Assembly: GCF_014201735.1 (NCBI RefSeq)
Contig: NZ_JACHFE010000004.1
Coordinates: forward strand, 124,001-188,000
DNA: 64,000 bases
Direction: 5' to 3'
Source: Marinobacter oulmenensis
GTDB taxonomy: Bacteria > Pseudomonadota > Gammaproteobacteria > Pseudomonadales > Oleiphilaceae
Position 1 is the stretch's first letter. Every line of letters begins with the position of its first letter. Shown here one piece after another: positions 29,704-39,287 of this stretch. The notes under the pieces were generated by a model that was given only the letters and a program-made list of their open reading frames with translations, did no database searches and had not been told where the DNA came from. The position numbers were made by a program, and so were the translations under genes.

Positions 29704-30057
29704 TCACAGGGACGCTTTGGCTTTCTCTACAACAGCAGAAAACGCCTGCTGCTCGTTCATGGCCAGATCGGCCAGAACCTTGCGATCGATTTCAACGTTT
29801 GCCTTTTTCAGGCCAGCGATCAGACGGCTGTAAGACAGACCGTTGGCGCGGGCGCCGGCGTTGATCCGGGAGATCCACAGCGCACGGAACGCACGCTTGC
29901 GGTTGCGACGGTCACGGTAGGCATACTGACCAGCCTTGATAACCGCCTGCTTGGCAACCCGGAAAACACGGCTGCGGGCACCGTAGTAACCCTTGGCCTG
30001 ATCCATGATTTTCTTGTGACGACGACGGGCGATTACGCCACGCTTAACACGAGCCAT
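29704..30057 (-). CDS. rplT: 50S ribosomal protein L20
   Basis: A 117-residue basic protein, primary binder of 23S rRNA in early 50S assembly. [24 protein letters not shown] at the start and [24 protein letters not shown] near the end match the family. In E. coli L20 represses its own operon through the infC-rpmI region. It lies 28 bases after rpmI. Confidence 0.98.
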   Translation of the reverse strand: MARVKRGVIARRRHKKIMDQAKGYYGARSRVFRVAKQAVIKAGQYAYRDRRNRKRAFRALWISRINAGARANGLSYSRLIAGLKKANVEIDRKVLADLAMNEQQAFSAVVEKAKASL

Positions 30058-30085
30058 ACTTCAATCCTTCTTAACCAGTGAGTGC

Positions 30086-30277
30086 TTAGTTGGCGATCAT
30101 ACGCTTGATGGAGGCCACATCAGACTTGGCAACCAGCTTGGTGCCACGCAACTGACGCTTACGCTTGGGGCTCTTCTTGGTCAAGATATGACTGGTGAAG
30201 GACTGCTTGTGCTTGAAGCCGTTGGCGGTCTTCTTGAACCGCTTGGTGGCTCCGCTTTTGCTTTTCATCTTGGACAT
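30086..30277 (-). CDS. rpmI: 50S ribosomal protein L35
   Basis: A 63-residue, very basic ribosomal protein with the start [20 protein letters not shown] and the family motif [17 protein letters not shown]. It sits between infC and rplT as in nearly all gammaproteobacteria. The 92-base spacer to infC contains a strong hairpin. Confidence 0.97.
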   Translation of the reverse strand: MSKMKSKSGATKRFKKTANGFKHKQSFTSHILTKKSPKRKRQLRGTKLVAKSDVASIKRMIAN

Positions 30278-30332
30278 TTTTTAAAACTCCGCATTCTATT
30301 TTTAAAAACAAATGTGCCCCTGAACGACAAAT

Positions 30333-30350
30333 CCCCCGCCATTGCGGGGG
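30333..30350 (-). promoter_or_regulatory. Hairpin in the infC-rpmI spacer
   Basis: Perfect seven-base stem CCCCCGC/GCGGGGG with a four-base loop, 20 bases after the infC stop. There is no T-run behind it on the minus strand, so it is more likely an mRNA-stability or L20-control structure than a terminator. Confidence 0.5.
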
Positions 30351-30369
30351 ACCCGTCATTGGATCAGGT

Positions 30370-30909
30370 TCACTTCTTCTTGCGGGGAGCCACAACCATG
30401 GTCATCTGGCGGCCTTCCATTTTCGGCCGCTGTTCTACCTGGGCCAGCTCGGCCACATCTTCCTCAACCCGGTTCATGAGCTTCATACCAATTTCCTGGT
30501 GTGCCATCTCACGGCCCCGGAAGCGGATAGTGACCTTGCCGCGGTCCCCATTCTCAAGGAAACGTACCAGGTTGCGTAGTTTGACCTGATAATCCCCTTC
30601 TTCAGTTCCTGGACGGAACTTGACTTCTTTAACCTGCGTCTGCTTCTGCTTCTTCTTGGCAGCCGCCTTGGCCTTTTTCTCGTCGAAGACCTTCTTGCCG
30701 TAGTCCATTATCTTACAGACGATCGGATCGGAATCCGTAACCTGAACCAGGTCAAGAGACGCTTCTTCTGCGTGTTTCAGCGCTTCCTCAATGGGAACGA
30801 CCCCCACCTGATTGCCTTCGGCGTCAATCAGACGGACTTCAGTTGCGTCAATGTTGCCATTAATAGGCGCTTTGGGCGCACGCCCACCCCGATTCGTTCG
30901 CTGTTTGAT
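30370..30909 (-). CDS. infC: Translation initiation factor IF-3 with a probable AUC start codon
   Basis: IF-3 binds the 30S subunit, blocks 50S joining and checks the start codon. No ATG/GTG/TTG exists at the right place: the first such codon begins [12 protein letters not shown], cutting off conserved residues. Reading further back gives the family N-terminus [24 protein letters not shown] lies exactly eight bases before an ATC codon at 30909, two bases after the thrS stop. That start gives 179 residues, against 180 in E. coli, where infC uses AUU for self-control. CTG three codons earlier is less likely, being only two bases from GGAG. Confidence 0.93.
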   Translation of the reverse strand: MKQRTNRGGRAPKAPINGNIDATEVRLIDAEGNQVGVVPIEEALKHAEEASLDLVQVTDSDPIVCKIMDYGKKVFDEKKAKAAAKKKQKQTQVKEVKFRPGTEEGDYQVKLRNLVRFLENGDRGKVTIRFRGREMAHQEIGMKLMNRVEEDVAELAQVEQRPKMEGRQMTMVVAPRKKK

Positions 30910-30911
30910 AG

Positions 30912-32837
30912 TCAGATCTCCGTTTTGGTTCTGCCTTTTCGTTCGACGTCTTTTGCTAACAGTTGTTCAAACTCGTCGACCGACAGGGTTCCCAGATCTT
31001 CGCCCTTGCGAGTCCTTACAGCGACGGCGTTGTTTTCGACTTCTTTGTCGCCAACAACGACCAGATAGGGAACCTTGTTCAAGGTATGCTCGCGGATTTT
31101 AAAGCCGATCTTCTCGTTTCTCAAGTCAGCATTTACCCGATAACCGGAAGAATCGAGCTTTTTCGCCAGATTCTGGCAGTATTCGCCCTGTTTATCCGTG
31201 ATATTGAGCACCGCCACCTGGGTTGGTGCCAGCCAGGACGGGAACGCCCCTTCATACTCCTCAATCAGTATACCAATGAACCGCTCAAAGGAGCCCAGAA
31301 CCGCCCGGTGCAGCATAACCGGCGTCTTGCGCTCGGAATTGTCGGCGACATACTGGGCGCCCAGGCGACCGGGCATGGAGAAGTCCACCTGCATGGTGCC
31401 GCACTGCCAGACCCGTCCCAGGCAGTCTTTCAGAGAGAACTCGATCTTGGGCCCGTAGAAGGCACCTTCACCCGGCAGCAGCTCCCAGTCCACACCTTCC
31501 CGATTCAGAGCTTCCTCCAGAGCGGCTTCCGCCTTGTCCCAGACTTCGTCGGAACCCACCCGCTTTTCCGGACGGGTGGACAGTTTGTACAGAATGTCGG
31601 TAAAGCCGAAATCCTGGTACACCTCGTGCAGCAGATCGATGAAGGCGGAGACCTCCTCCTGGATGGCATCCTCCTCACAGAAGATATGGGCGTCATCCTG
31701 GGTGAAGCCACGCACCCGCATCAGCCCGTGCAGCGCACCGGAAGCCTCGTTGCGGTGGCAGGAGCCAAACTCCGCCAGTCGCAGCGGCAAATCCTTGTAG
31801 CTCTTCAGGCCCTGGTTGAACACCTGCACGTGACAGGGACAGTTCATCGGTTTGATGGCGTAATCGTGCTTCTCGGACTCGGTGGTGAACATGTCGTCCT
31901 GGAACTTGTCCCAGTGCCCGGACTGCTCCCACAGGGTACGGGACACCACCTGCGGTGTTTTGATCTCGCGGTAGCCATGCTTGTGCAGTATGCCCCGCAT
32001 GTACTGCTCGATCTCCTGGTACAGTGACCAGCCATCCGGGTGCCAGAACACCATGCCCGGCGCTTCTTCCTGCATATGGAACAGGTTCAGCTTCTTGCCG
32101 ATCTTGCGGTGATCCCGTTTCTCGGCTTCTTCCAGGCGATGCAGATAGGCCTTGAGGTCCTTCTTGTTACCCCAGGCTGTGCCATAGATACGCTGCAGCT
32201 GTTCATTGCTGGTGTCCCCACGCCAGTATGCGCCGGCCACTTTGGTCAGTTTGAAGGCCTTGAGCTTGCCGGTACTGGGCACGTGCGGGCCGCGGCACAG
32301 GTCGATGAAGTCACCCTGGCGGTAAAAGGACAGATCCTCATCGCCCGGGATGTCCTCGATGATCCGGACCTTGTATTCCTCGCCCATGTCCTCGAACAGT
32401 TTGATGGCATCCTCACGGGACATGACAGAGCGGGACACCGGAATGTCCTGCTTGGCCAGTTCCTCCATGCGCTTCTCAATCTTGGCCATGTCTTCGTTGG
32501 TGAACGGCCGCTCATACTTGAAGTCGTAGTAGAAGCCGTTATCAATGACCGGTCCAATCGTAACCTGGGCTTCCGGGAACAGCTCCTGCACGGCCATGGC
32601 CATCAGGTGCGCGGTGGAGTGGCGAATAACATCCACGCCCTCGTCGTCACGGTCGGTGATGATGGCGAGATCAACGTCCTTTTCAATGCGGTAGCTGGTG
32701 TCAACCAGTTGACCATTGACCTTGCCGGCCAGGGCGGCCTTGGCCAGACCAGCGCCGATATCGGCGGCAACGTCATGAACGGTAACGGCTTCGGAAAAAC
32801 TGCGATGGCTGCCATCCGGCAGGGTTACGACGGGCAT
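30912..32837 (-). CDS. thrS: Threonyl-tRNA synthetase
   Basis: Class II synthetase, 641 residues. TGS domain at 1-62, then the editing domain with [10 protein letters not shown] near residue 73 that removes misacylated serine. The catalytic core follows (about 245-535) with zinc-binding NCPCH, and the anticodon domain is at the C-terminus. The start [10 protein letters not shown] at 32837 follows GAGGAG by seven bases; the longer frame is rejected. First gene of the thrS-infC-rpmI-rplT-pheST-ihfA cluster. Confidence 0.98.
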   Translation of the reverse strand: MPVVTLPDGSHRSFSEAVTVHDVAADIGAGLAKAALAGKVNGQLVDTSYRIEKDVDLAIITDRDDEGVDVIRHSTAHLMAMAVQELFPEAQVTIGPVIDNGFYYDFKYERPFTNEDMAKIEKRMEELAKQDIPVSRSVMSREDAIKLFEDMGEEYKVRIIEDIPGDEDLSFYRQGDFIDLCRGPHVPSTGKLKAFKLTKVAGAYWRGDTSNEQLQRIYGTAWGNKKDLKAYLHRLEEAEKRDHRKIGKKLNLFHMQEEAPGMVFWHPDGWSLYQEIEQYMRGILHKHGYREIKTPQVVSRTLWEQSGHWDKFQDDMFTTESEKHDYAIKPMNCPCHVQVFNQGLKSYKDLPLRLAEFGSCHRNEASGALHGLMRVRGFTQDDAHIFCEEDAIQEEVSAFIDLLHEVYQDFGFTDILYKLSTRPEKRVGSDEVWDKAEAALEEALNREGVDWELLPGEGAFYGPKIEFSLKDCLGRVWQCGTMQVDFSMPGRLGAQYVADNSERKTPVMLHRAVLGSFERFIGILIEEYEGAFPSWLAPTQVAVLNITDKQGEYCQNLAKKLDSSGYRVNADLRNEKIGFKIREHTLNKVPYLVVVGDKEVENNAVAVRTRKGEDLGTLSVDEFEQLLAKDVERKGRTKTEI

Positions 32838-32943
32838 GGATAAACTCCTCATGGAACGTTCAGCGGTGATCTATACCAGAGATCACATGGTGGCCGGGCA
32901 CCGCGATACAAACCGCGATCCGGTGTGAGGGCGAGTCTAACAG

Positions 32944-32972
32944 AAAAAAACCCGGCAGCAACGCCGGGTTTT
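32944..32972 (-). terminator. Intrinsic terminator of the TAXI-TRAP operon
   Basis: Stem CCCGGC/GCCGGG with a six-base loop, followed on the minus strand by seven T, 25 bases after the TRAP permease stop. Confidence 0.88.
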
Positions 32973-32997
32973 ATAGGCACTTGGCGAAACGCCGCCC

Positions 32998-35598
32998 TCA
33001 GGCAGGCGACGTTTCGAGCTGCTCCCGGGCTCGTCGTCGCAACTGGCCATAAGCCAGAGCAGCAAGCAGAAGCAGTGCCGGGATAAACATCAGCTCCTTG
33101 GGCGGACGGTCCTGTGGCACCAGAACCGTATCGATGGTCCAGCCAAAGCTGATGCCGGCCTGCTCGGCAATGCTGCCGAAGTCGACAAAATCGACCACCA
33201 TCCTGTCCCCCTGGGGCGACATTTCCAGACCCGACTGGGCAACGCGCTGTTCCGGCGTTTCACCGGCTGGAAGATCCAGGCGCAGGTACTTGGATACCTC
33301 ATCACCATCAATCGACATGCCCGATGCCTGTACCACAATCGCACCATCCGCCGGAATATCCTCCACGTACTGGAACAACTCCGAGGCCGGACGATCCTGG
33401 GTTGGCGGGTACACCATGTCCCACCAGAAACCAGGCCGGAACATGGTAAAGGTGATCAGCAGCAGGAATACGGTTTCCCACCAGCGGGTCCGGGTAAACC
33501 AGTAGCCCTGGGTCGCCGCCGAGAACACCAGCATGGCCGTCACCGCACTGAACACCGTCACCAGCAGGTCAAACCAGCCGGTCAGGCCGATAAGCAGCAA
33601 CTGGGTGTTGAAGATGAACATGAACGGCAGGATGGCCGTGCGGATATCGTAGGTGAAACCCTGCACGCCCGTTCGTATCGGATCGCCCCCGGATATGGCC
33701 GCGGCGGCATAGGCCGCCAGCCCCACCGGTGGCGTATCATCCGCCAGGATGCCGAAGTAGAACACGAACAGGTGCACCGCAATCAGCGGTACAATCAGGC
33801 CATTCTCCGCGCCCAGATTCACGATCACCGGCGCCATCAGCGTGGAAACCACAATGTAGTTCGCCGTGGTTGGCAGCCCCATACCGAGAATCAGGCTGAT
33901 AAGCGCCGTAAACAGCAACATCAGCAGCAGATTGCCGCCGGACAGGAATTCCACGAACTGGGTCATCACCAGACCGATACCGGTGAGCGTTACCGTGCCC
34001 ACGACAATGCCGGCGGTTGCCGTCGCAACGCCGATGCCGACCATATTGCGGGCGCCGGTGGCCAGTGAGTGGAACAGGTCAACCACCCCACCCTTGAGCT
34101 CGGATGCCAGATGGCCGTGCTTGCGGAAAAACGCTTTCAGCGGGCGCTGGGTGATCACGATAAAGATCATGAACAACGTCGCCCAGAAAGCCGACAGTTG
34201 CGGCGAGAACCGCTCGACCGTCAGACACCAGACCAGCACCACCACAGGCAACAGGAAATACAGACCGGTCTTGACCGTGGGGCCCACTTCCGGCAACTGA
34301 TCCATCTCGCTGTCGGCGTTATCCTCCTCCAGCTCGGGGAACCGGGTCGCGTAGCCCACCAAAGCCACGTAGGCGGCGATCAGCAATGGCGTCAGCACCC
34401 AGGGAGCCGCGCTTCCGAGCGCGCCCTTGAGCCAGCCGACACCGTAGTAGACAGCCAGAGTCAGCACACACAGTCCAAGCAGGACAACCACCCAGTTCAG
34501 CATACGCTGAGCCAGGGTCGGCCGATTGAGCCGTTCAATGCCTTTCATGTTCAGCTTGCAGGCTTCCAGGTGCACGATATAGATCAGCGCCACGTAGGAA
34601 ATCATCGCCGGCAGGATCGCGTGCTTGATCACTTCCAGATAGGAAATACCCACGTATTCCACCATCAGGAACGCCGCCGCGCCCATGATGGGTGGCGTCA
34701 GCTGGCCATTGGTGGAAGCGGCGACTTCAACCGCACCGGCCTTGGTGGCCGGAAAGCCCACCCGCTTCATCAGCGGAATGGTGAAGGTACCGGTGGTAAC
34801 CACGTTGGCAATCGAGGAGCCCGAGACCACACCGCTAAGGCCACTGGACACAACGGCCGCCTTGGCCGGACCACCCCGCATATGCCCCAGCATGGCGTAG
34901 GCCACCTGGATGAAGTAGTTGCCGGCCCCGGCTCGCTCAAGCAGCGCACCGAACAGCACAAACAGGAAGACGAAACTGGTCGAAACCCCGAGAGCAACCC
35001 CGAAGACGCCCTCAGTACCCAGCCATTGGTGTGACGCCAGTTTGTTCAGGCTGGTGCCCTTGTGCGAAATCACATCGGGCATGTAAGGCCCGGCCAGGGA
35101 ATAGGTGATAAACACCGCGGCCACAATGGTCAGGGGCAGCCCCAGCGCCCGCCGGGTGGCTTCCAGCAACAGCACCAGCCCGCACAGGGCCACCCAAAGA
35201 TCCATGGTGATGGGCGCACCCGGTCGCTGGGCGAGCTGGTCATAGAACACATAGAGATAGGAGGCCGTGAATGCCGCCGCCAACGCCAGTATCCAGTCAT
35301 ACAACGGAACCTTGTCGGCATGAACACCCTTGATCATGGGGAAGGCGGAATAGGCCAGGAAAACCGCAAACGCGAGGTGAATGGAGCGCGCCTCGGTGGA
35401 ATTGAAGATGCCGAAATCCAGAATGAACGGCAGAGGCGATGCAATCCAGATCTGAAACAGCGACCAACAAACGGGGACGATAAACAGGATGACAGACGCA
35501 GGTCCGGTCAGCGCCCGACCTCCGGTTTCCGTCTGCAGTAGCTCCTGGACCTTCGATGGGTCCACGCCTGCATCGGCGCCGGATTCATTCTTCGCCAT
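32998..35598 (-). CDS. TRAP transporter fused permease (DctQM type)
   Basis: Secondary importer of 866 residues, driven by an ion gradient, with around 18-20 membrane helices. The N-terminal third corresponds to the small DctQ-like part, the rest to the DctM ion-transporter core, with SGLSGVVSGSSIANVVTTGTFTIP and ILGMGLPTTANYIVVSTLMAP as the two conserved re-entrant regions. The C-terminus carries an extra soluble segment (about 740-850). It works with the TAXI binding protein encoded just upstream. Ligand unknown. Confidence 0.93.
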   Translation of the reverse strand: MAKNESGADAGVDPSKVQELLQTETGGRALTGPASVILFIVPVCWSLFQIWIASPLPFILDFGIFNSTEARSIHLAFAVFLAYSAFPMIKGVHADKVPLYDWILALAAAFTASYLYVFYDQLAQRPGAPITMDLWVALCGLVLLLEATRRALGLPLTIVAAVFITYSLAGPYMPDVISHKGTSLNKLASHQWLGTEGVFGVALGVSTSFVFLFVLFGALLERAGAGNYFIQVAYAMLGHMRGGPAKAAVVSSGLSGVVSGSSIANVVTTGTFTIPLMKRVGFPATKAGAVEVAASTNGQLTPPIMGAAAFLMVEYVGISYLEVIKHAILPAMISYVALIYIVHLEACKLNMKGIERLNRPTLAQRMLNWVVVLLGLCVLTLAVYYGVGWLKGALGSAAPWVLTPLLIAAYVALVGYATRFPELEEDNADSEMDQLPEVGPTVKTGLYFLLPVVVLVWCLTVERFSPQLSAFWATLFMIFIVITQRPLKAFFRKHGHLASELKGGVVDLFHSLATGARNMVGIGVATATAGIVVGTVTLTGIGLVMTQFVEFLSGGNLLLMLLFTALISLILGMGLPTTANYIVVSTLMAPVIVNLGAENGLIVPLIAVHLFVFYFGILADDTPPVGLAAYAAAAISGGDPIRTGVQGFTYDIRTAILPFMFIFNTQLLLIGLTGWFDLLVTVFSAVTAMLVFSAATQGYWFTRTRWWETVFLLLITFTMFRPGFWWDMVYPPTQDRPASELFQYVEDIPADGAIVVQASGMSIDGDEVSKYLRLDLPAGETPEQRVAQSGLEMSPQGDRMVVDFVDFGSIAEQAGISFGWTIDTVLVPQDRPPKELMFIPALLLLAALAYGQLRRRAREQLETSPA

Positions 35599-35638
35599 AG
35601 ACTGTACCTGTAGTAAAAAACTCTCTTACCAGAACCAA

Positions 35639-35664
35639 AGGAGCGGGCAATTCTGCCCGCTCCT
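35639..35664 (-). promoter_or_regulatory. Stem-loop between TAXI and permease genes
   Basis: Perfect eleven-base stem AGGAGCGGGCA/TGCCCGCTCCT with loop ATTC and no T-run. It sits 19 bases after the binding-protein stop. Such structures usually protect the 3' end of the binding-protein message so that more binding protein than permease is made. Confidence 0.6.
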
Positions 35665-35682
35665 GCTCCTCAACGCGACCGA

Positions 35683-36666
35683 TCAGTCGATCAGGCCGGC
35701 TTCACGATAGTACTTGGCCGCACCCGGGTGCAGCGGAGCACTCAGGGCGTCAGAGACCATTTCTTCTTTTTTCAGGTTGGCGAAGGCCGGGTGCAGGCGC
35801 TTGAAGCTGTCGAAGTTCTCGAACACAGCCTTGACCACCTGGTACACCACATCTTCCGGGACGTCAGTGGAGGTCACGAAGGTTGCGGCCACACCGAAGG
35901 TGGTGGTGTCTTCATCAGTGCCACGGTACATGCCGCCCGGGATAACCGCTTCACGGTAGTACGGGTTTTCTTTGATCAGGGTCTCGGTGGCGTCGTTGTC
36001 CACATTCACGATCACGCTGTCACAGGAAGTGGTGGCTTCCTTGATGGCGCCGGACGGGTGACCAACGGTGTAGAAGAAGGCGTCGATATTGCCATCGCAC
36101 AGGGCCTGGGACTGCTCAGCCGCCTTGATTTCGGCCGCCAGGGCAAACTTGTCCATGGTCCAGCCCATTTCGTCCATCAGTACCTCGGCGGTGGCGCGCT
36201 GGCCAGAGCCCGGGTTACCCACGGACACACGCTTGCCTTCGAGATCCTCGAAGTTCTTGATGCCGGAGCTCTTGCTGGCTACTACTGTGAACGGTTCCGG
36301 ATGCAGGGAGAAGACCGCCCGCAGGTCCTCGTTGGCGCCGTCGTCTTCAAACTGGCTGGTGCCATTATAGGCATGGTACTGCCAGTCGGACTGGGCCACG
36401 GCCAGGTCCAACTCGCCCTGACGGATGGCATTCAGGTTGTAGACAGAGCCACCGGTACTTTCAACGGAACAGCGGATGCCGTGCTCCTTGCGGTCCATGT
36501 TCACCAGACGACAGATGGCACCACCAGCCGGATAGTAAACACCGGTTACGCCACCGGTACCGATGGTGACAAATTGCTGCTCCTGGGCGGAAACCGCAGA
36601 CGACGCTGCACCCAGGCTGACAGCGGCGGCAACGGCAAAGGCGGATGCTTTGAGTTTCAGTGTCAT
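35683..36666 (-). CDS. TAXI family TRAP substrate-binding protein
   Basis: Periplasmic binding protein of 327 residues. Signal peptide at 1-27, ending in SAVSAQ. The TAXI signature [25 protein letters not shown] follows immediately, then the binding lobes ([19 protein letters not shown] and [18 protein letters not shown]). First gene of a two-gene operon with the fused permease. Substrates of TAXI proteins are mostly small acids such as glutamate or dicarboxylates; this one cannot be assigned from sequence. Confidence 0.94.
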   Translation of the reverse strand: MTLKLKASAFAVAAAVSLGAASSAVSAQEQQFVTIGTGGVTGVYYPAGGAICRLVNMDRKEHGIRCSVESTGGSVYNLNAIRQGELDLAVAQSDWQYHAYNGTSQFEDDGANEDLRAVFSLHPEPFTVVASKSSGIKNFEDLEGKRVSVGNPGSGQRATAEVLMDEMGWTMDKFALAAEIKAAEQSQALCDGNIDAFFYTVGHPSGAIKEATTSCDSVIVNVDNDATETLIKENPYYREAVIPGGMYRGTDEDTTTFGVAATFVTSTDVPEDVVYQVVKAVFENFDSFKRLHPAFANLKKEEMVSDALSAPLHPGAAKYYREAGLID

Positions 36667-36810
36667 GTGTGCTCTTCCTCTTTATCGTGATCATTATCGT
36701 TGAATGCCCGGACGCAGTGTCCGACAAACATCCGGTTCGTCTTAGAACATAGAACACTTACCGGCATAAATAAAGCCGGGATCGGTTCGCTAAACGGCTG
36801 AGATGCCAAC

Positions 36811-36838
36811 AAAAAAAGCCCGCGTTCTGCGGGCTTTT
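36811..36838 (-). terminator. Intrinsic terminator of the RND exporter operon
   Basis: Stem GCCCGC/GCGGGC with loop GTTCT, followed on the minus strand by seven T, 15 bases after the RND gene. Confidence 0.88.
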
Positions 36839-36852
36839 CCGGGCATCCGCCG

Positions 36853-39261
36853 TTACTTGGACTTGGCGGCTCGCGCCCTGGCCAGCATGGTTTCCGGCCG
36901 CAGCAGGAAACGGGCCAGAGCTGGCAGCAGCCAGATGGCGCCTACCATATTCCACAGGAACATGAAGAACAACAGCAATCCCATATCCGCCTGGAATTTG
37001 ATCGGCGAGAAGATCCAGGTCACCACACCAATCCCCAGGGTTACGCCGGTGAATACCACGGCCTTGCCGGTGGACCGGAGCGTTTCATAGTAGGCGTCCT
37101 GCAGCGACATTCCCTCGAGCAGGTACTTCTCCAGTTTGGTGTAGATGTAGATGCCATAGTCCACACCAATACCGACACCCAGGGCGATAACAGGCAGGGT
37201 GGCCACCTTGATGCCGATCCCGGAGACCGTCATGATCGCCTCACACAGAACCGAGGTCAGGCCCAGAGGGATGACAATACAGGCCACCGCCCGGATCGAG
37301 CGGAAGGTCAGGAAGCACAGGATACTGACCACGCTGTAGACCAGCATCAGCATGATGTCCTTGGCGTTCGAAATCACCTCGTTGGTGGCCGCCTCAATGC
37401 CGGCGTTGCCCGCCGCCAGCAGGAAGGTGTGGTCTTCATTGCTGTTGACATCGGCAAACTGCTCCACCCTTTCAACCACGGTGCGCAGAGTCTCTGCCTT
37501 GTGATCCTCCAGGAAAACCAGCACCGGGGTCAGGTCACAGTTGGTGTTGATCAGCCCGGACGGCGCATCCCGGATCGACGCATTGATGATGGTCTGGTTG
37601 CGGGAAATCTCATACCACTTCCAGTTGCCCTCGTTCAGGGCCTTGGTAACCATCTTGGAGACATCCGCCAGGGAGGCGGAACTCTGCACCCCCGGGGTGT
37701 TCTGCAGCTCCCACTGCAACCGGTCCATGGCACGCAGCACGCTGTACTGGGTGCACTGCTCTTCGGGAGTCTCCACCATCACCACCAGAACGTCGGCACT
37801 GGTGGAGTAGTTGTCGATAATGAACGCATTATCCTGGTTGTACCGGGAATCGGCCCGCAGCTCGGGCGCCCCCTGATCCAGGTCCCCCACTTTCAGGTCC
37901 TGCTTGAGGTACAGCCCCACGCTCAGGCCGATGGCGGCGATCAGCAGCGACACCGGTGCCACAGCCGGGCTGGAGAGACGCGACATCAGGTGCCACTTGC
38001 GGTCCTGCTTCTCGCCATGGTTCTGGACATGGCGAACGCCACCTTTCGATATGCCGATGTAGGACATGATCAGCACATGCAGCACCAGATTGGTGATGAT
38101 GACAAAGGCAACCCCCAGACCGGCGGCCACGGCCAGATCCCGGATCACGTCGATGTCGATAAAGATCAGGGTCAGGAAACCCACGGCGTCGGAAATCAGT
38201 GCCAGCATGCCCGGGATATACAGTGACCGGAACGCCAGCCGGGCGGACGTGGTGGCATCAAAGCCCTTGGCAGCCTCCACCGCCATGGCGTTGACAATCT
38301 GCACGCCGTGGGAGATACCAATGGCGAACACCAGGAACGGCACCAGCACAGAGTACGGGTCCAGACCATAGCCCAGCAGGCGCAGTGCACCCAACTGCCA
38401 GAACACGGCGATAATGGAGGTAATGATCGGCACCAGGGTGCCGGCAATGCACCGCGAGTACCAGAACAGCAGCAGGGTCGTCAGCACAATGGTGATGCCG
38501 GCGAACCAGGCAATGGAGCCGATGCCTTCGATCAGATCCCCGACTTTCTTGGCAAAGCCGACTATGTGGATGTCGATATCCGGATTCTGGGCCTCGTATT
38601 TGTCCCGGATCTGCTGCTCCAGCTGACTGGAGAAGGCCGCGTAGTCCAGCGCTTCGCCGGTTTCCGGATTGTTTTCATACAGGGGCGCGTAAATGATCGC
38701 GGACTGGAAATTGTCCGAGACCAGGCGCCCGACCTCATTGGAGCGCAGCACATTCTGGCGCAGTTGCTCAAGGCTCTTCTCGGACCCATCATAATCCTCG
38801 GGGATCACCGTGCCGCCCTGAAAGCCCTGCTCGGTAACCTCCACCCAGCGCACGTTCGGTGTCCACAGGGATTTCAGCCCGGAACGGTCGACGCCATTGA
38901 GATAGAAAACCTCGTCGGTGATCTGCTTGAGGGTCTCCATATACTCGGCGTTGAAAATATCGCCCTCTTCCGACTCCACCGCGATACGGACGAAATTCCC
39001 CAGGTTCGCCAAGTCTTCCCGGTTCTCCAGCATGTTCTGGATGTAGGGGTGCTCGAGCGGAATCATTCGTTCGAAACTGGCATCCGGCTGGATACGCACC
39101 GCGTTGTAGCCCAGGAAAACCGTCAGAATCAGAAAGGCCACCAGAATCAGGGCCCGGTTGTTGAAAATCAGGCGTTCCAGAAACGGCTCCGCCTTGGGGG
39201 TTGTCAGGTAGTGTTCGCCCCTGTCATGCATCGGGTCAGACATGAAAAACCTCGCTCCCAT
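36853..39261 (-). CDS. RND superfamily (MMPL-type) exporter
   Basis: An 802-residue inner-membrane protein with two repeats, each of one helix, a large periplasmic loop and five helices (first block about 240-430, second about 640-795). Visible are LVPIITSIIAVFWQLGALRLLGYGLDPYSVLVPF and its counterpart GIGVDYGIYIYTKLEKYL. It is shorter than drug-efflux RND pumps (about 1040) and matches the HpnN/MMPL class that moves lipids or hydrophobic molecules. The gene before it encodes a Ycf48-like protein and ends 26 bases away, so the two are likely one operon. Cargo unknown. Confidence 0.88.
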   Translation of the reverse strand: MGARFFMSDPMHDRGEHYLTTPKAEPFLERLIFNNRALILVAFLILTVFLGYNAVRIQPDASFERMIPLEHPYIQNMLENREDLANLGNFVRIAVESEEGDIFNAEYMETLKQITDEVFYLNGVDRSGLKSLWTPNVRWVEVTEQGFQGGTVIPEDYDGSEKSLEQLRQNVLRSNEVGRLVSDNFQSAIIYAPLYENNPETGEALDYAAFSSQLEQQIRDKYEAQNPDIDIHIVGFAKKVGDLIEGIGSIAWFAGITIVLTTLLLFWYSRCIAGTLVPIITSIIAVFWQLGALRLLGYGLDPYSVLVPFLVFAIGISHGVQIVNAMAVEAAKGFDATTSARLAFRSLYIPGMLALISDAVGFLTLIFIDIDVIRDLAVAAGLGVAFVIITNLVLHVLIMSYIGISKGGVRHVQNHGEKQDRKWHLMSRLSSPAVAPVSLLIAAIGLSVGLYLKQDLKVGDLDQGAPELRADSRYNQDNAFIIDNYSTSADVLVVMVETPEEQCTQYSVLRAMDRLQWELQNTPGVQSSASLADVSKMVTKALNEGNWKWYEISRNQTIINASIRDAPSGLINTNCDLTPVLVFLEDHKAETLRTVVERVEQFADVNSNEDHTFLLAAGNAGIEAATNEVISNAKDIMLMLVYSVVSILCFLTFRSIRAVACIVIPLGLTSVLCEAIMTVSGIGIKVATLPVIALGVGIGVDYGIYIYTKLEKYLLEGMSLQDAYYETLRSTGKAVVFTGVTLGIGVVTWIFSPIKFQADMGLLLFFMFLWNMVGAIWLLPALARFLLRPETMLARARAAKSK

Positions 39262-39287
39262 TCACTCGTTGATGCCACAACAGGGCG

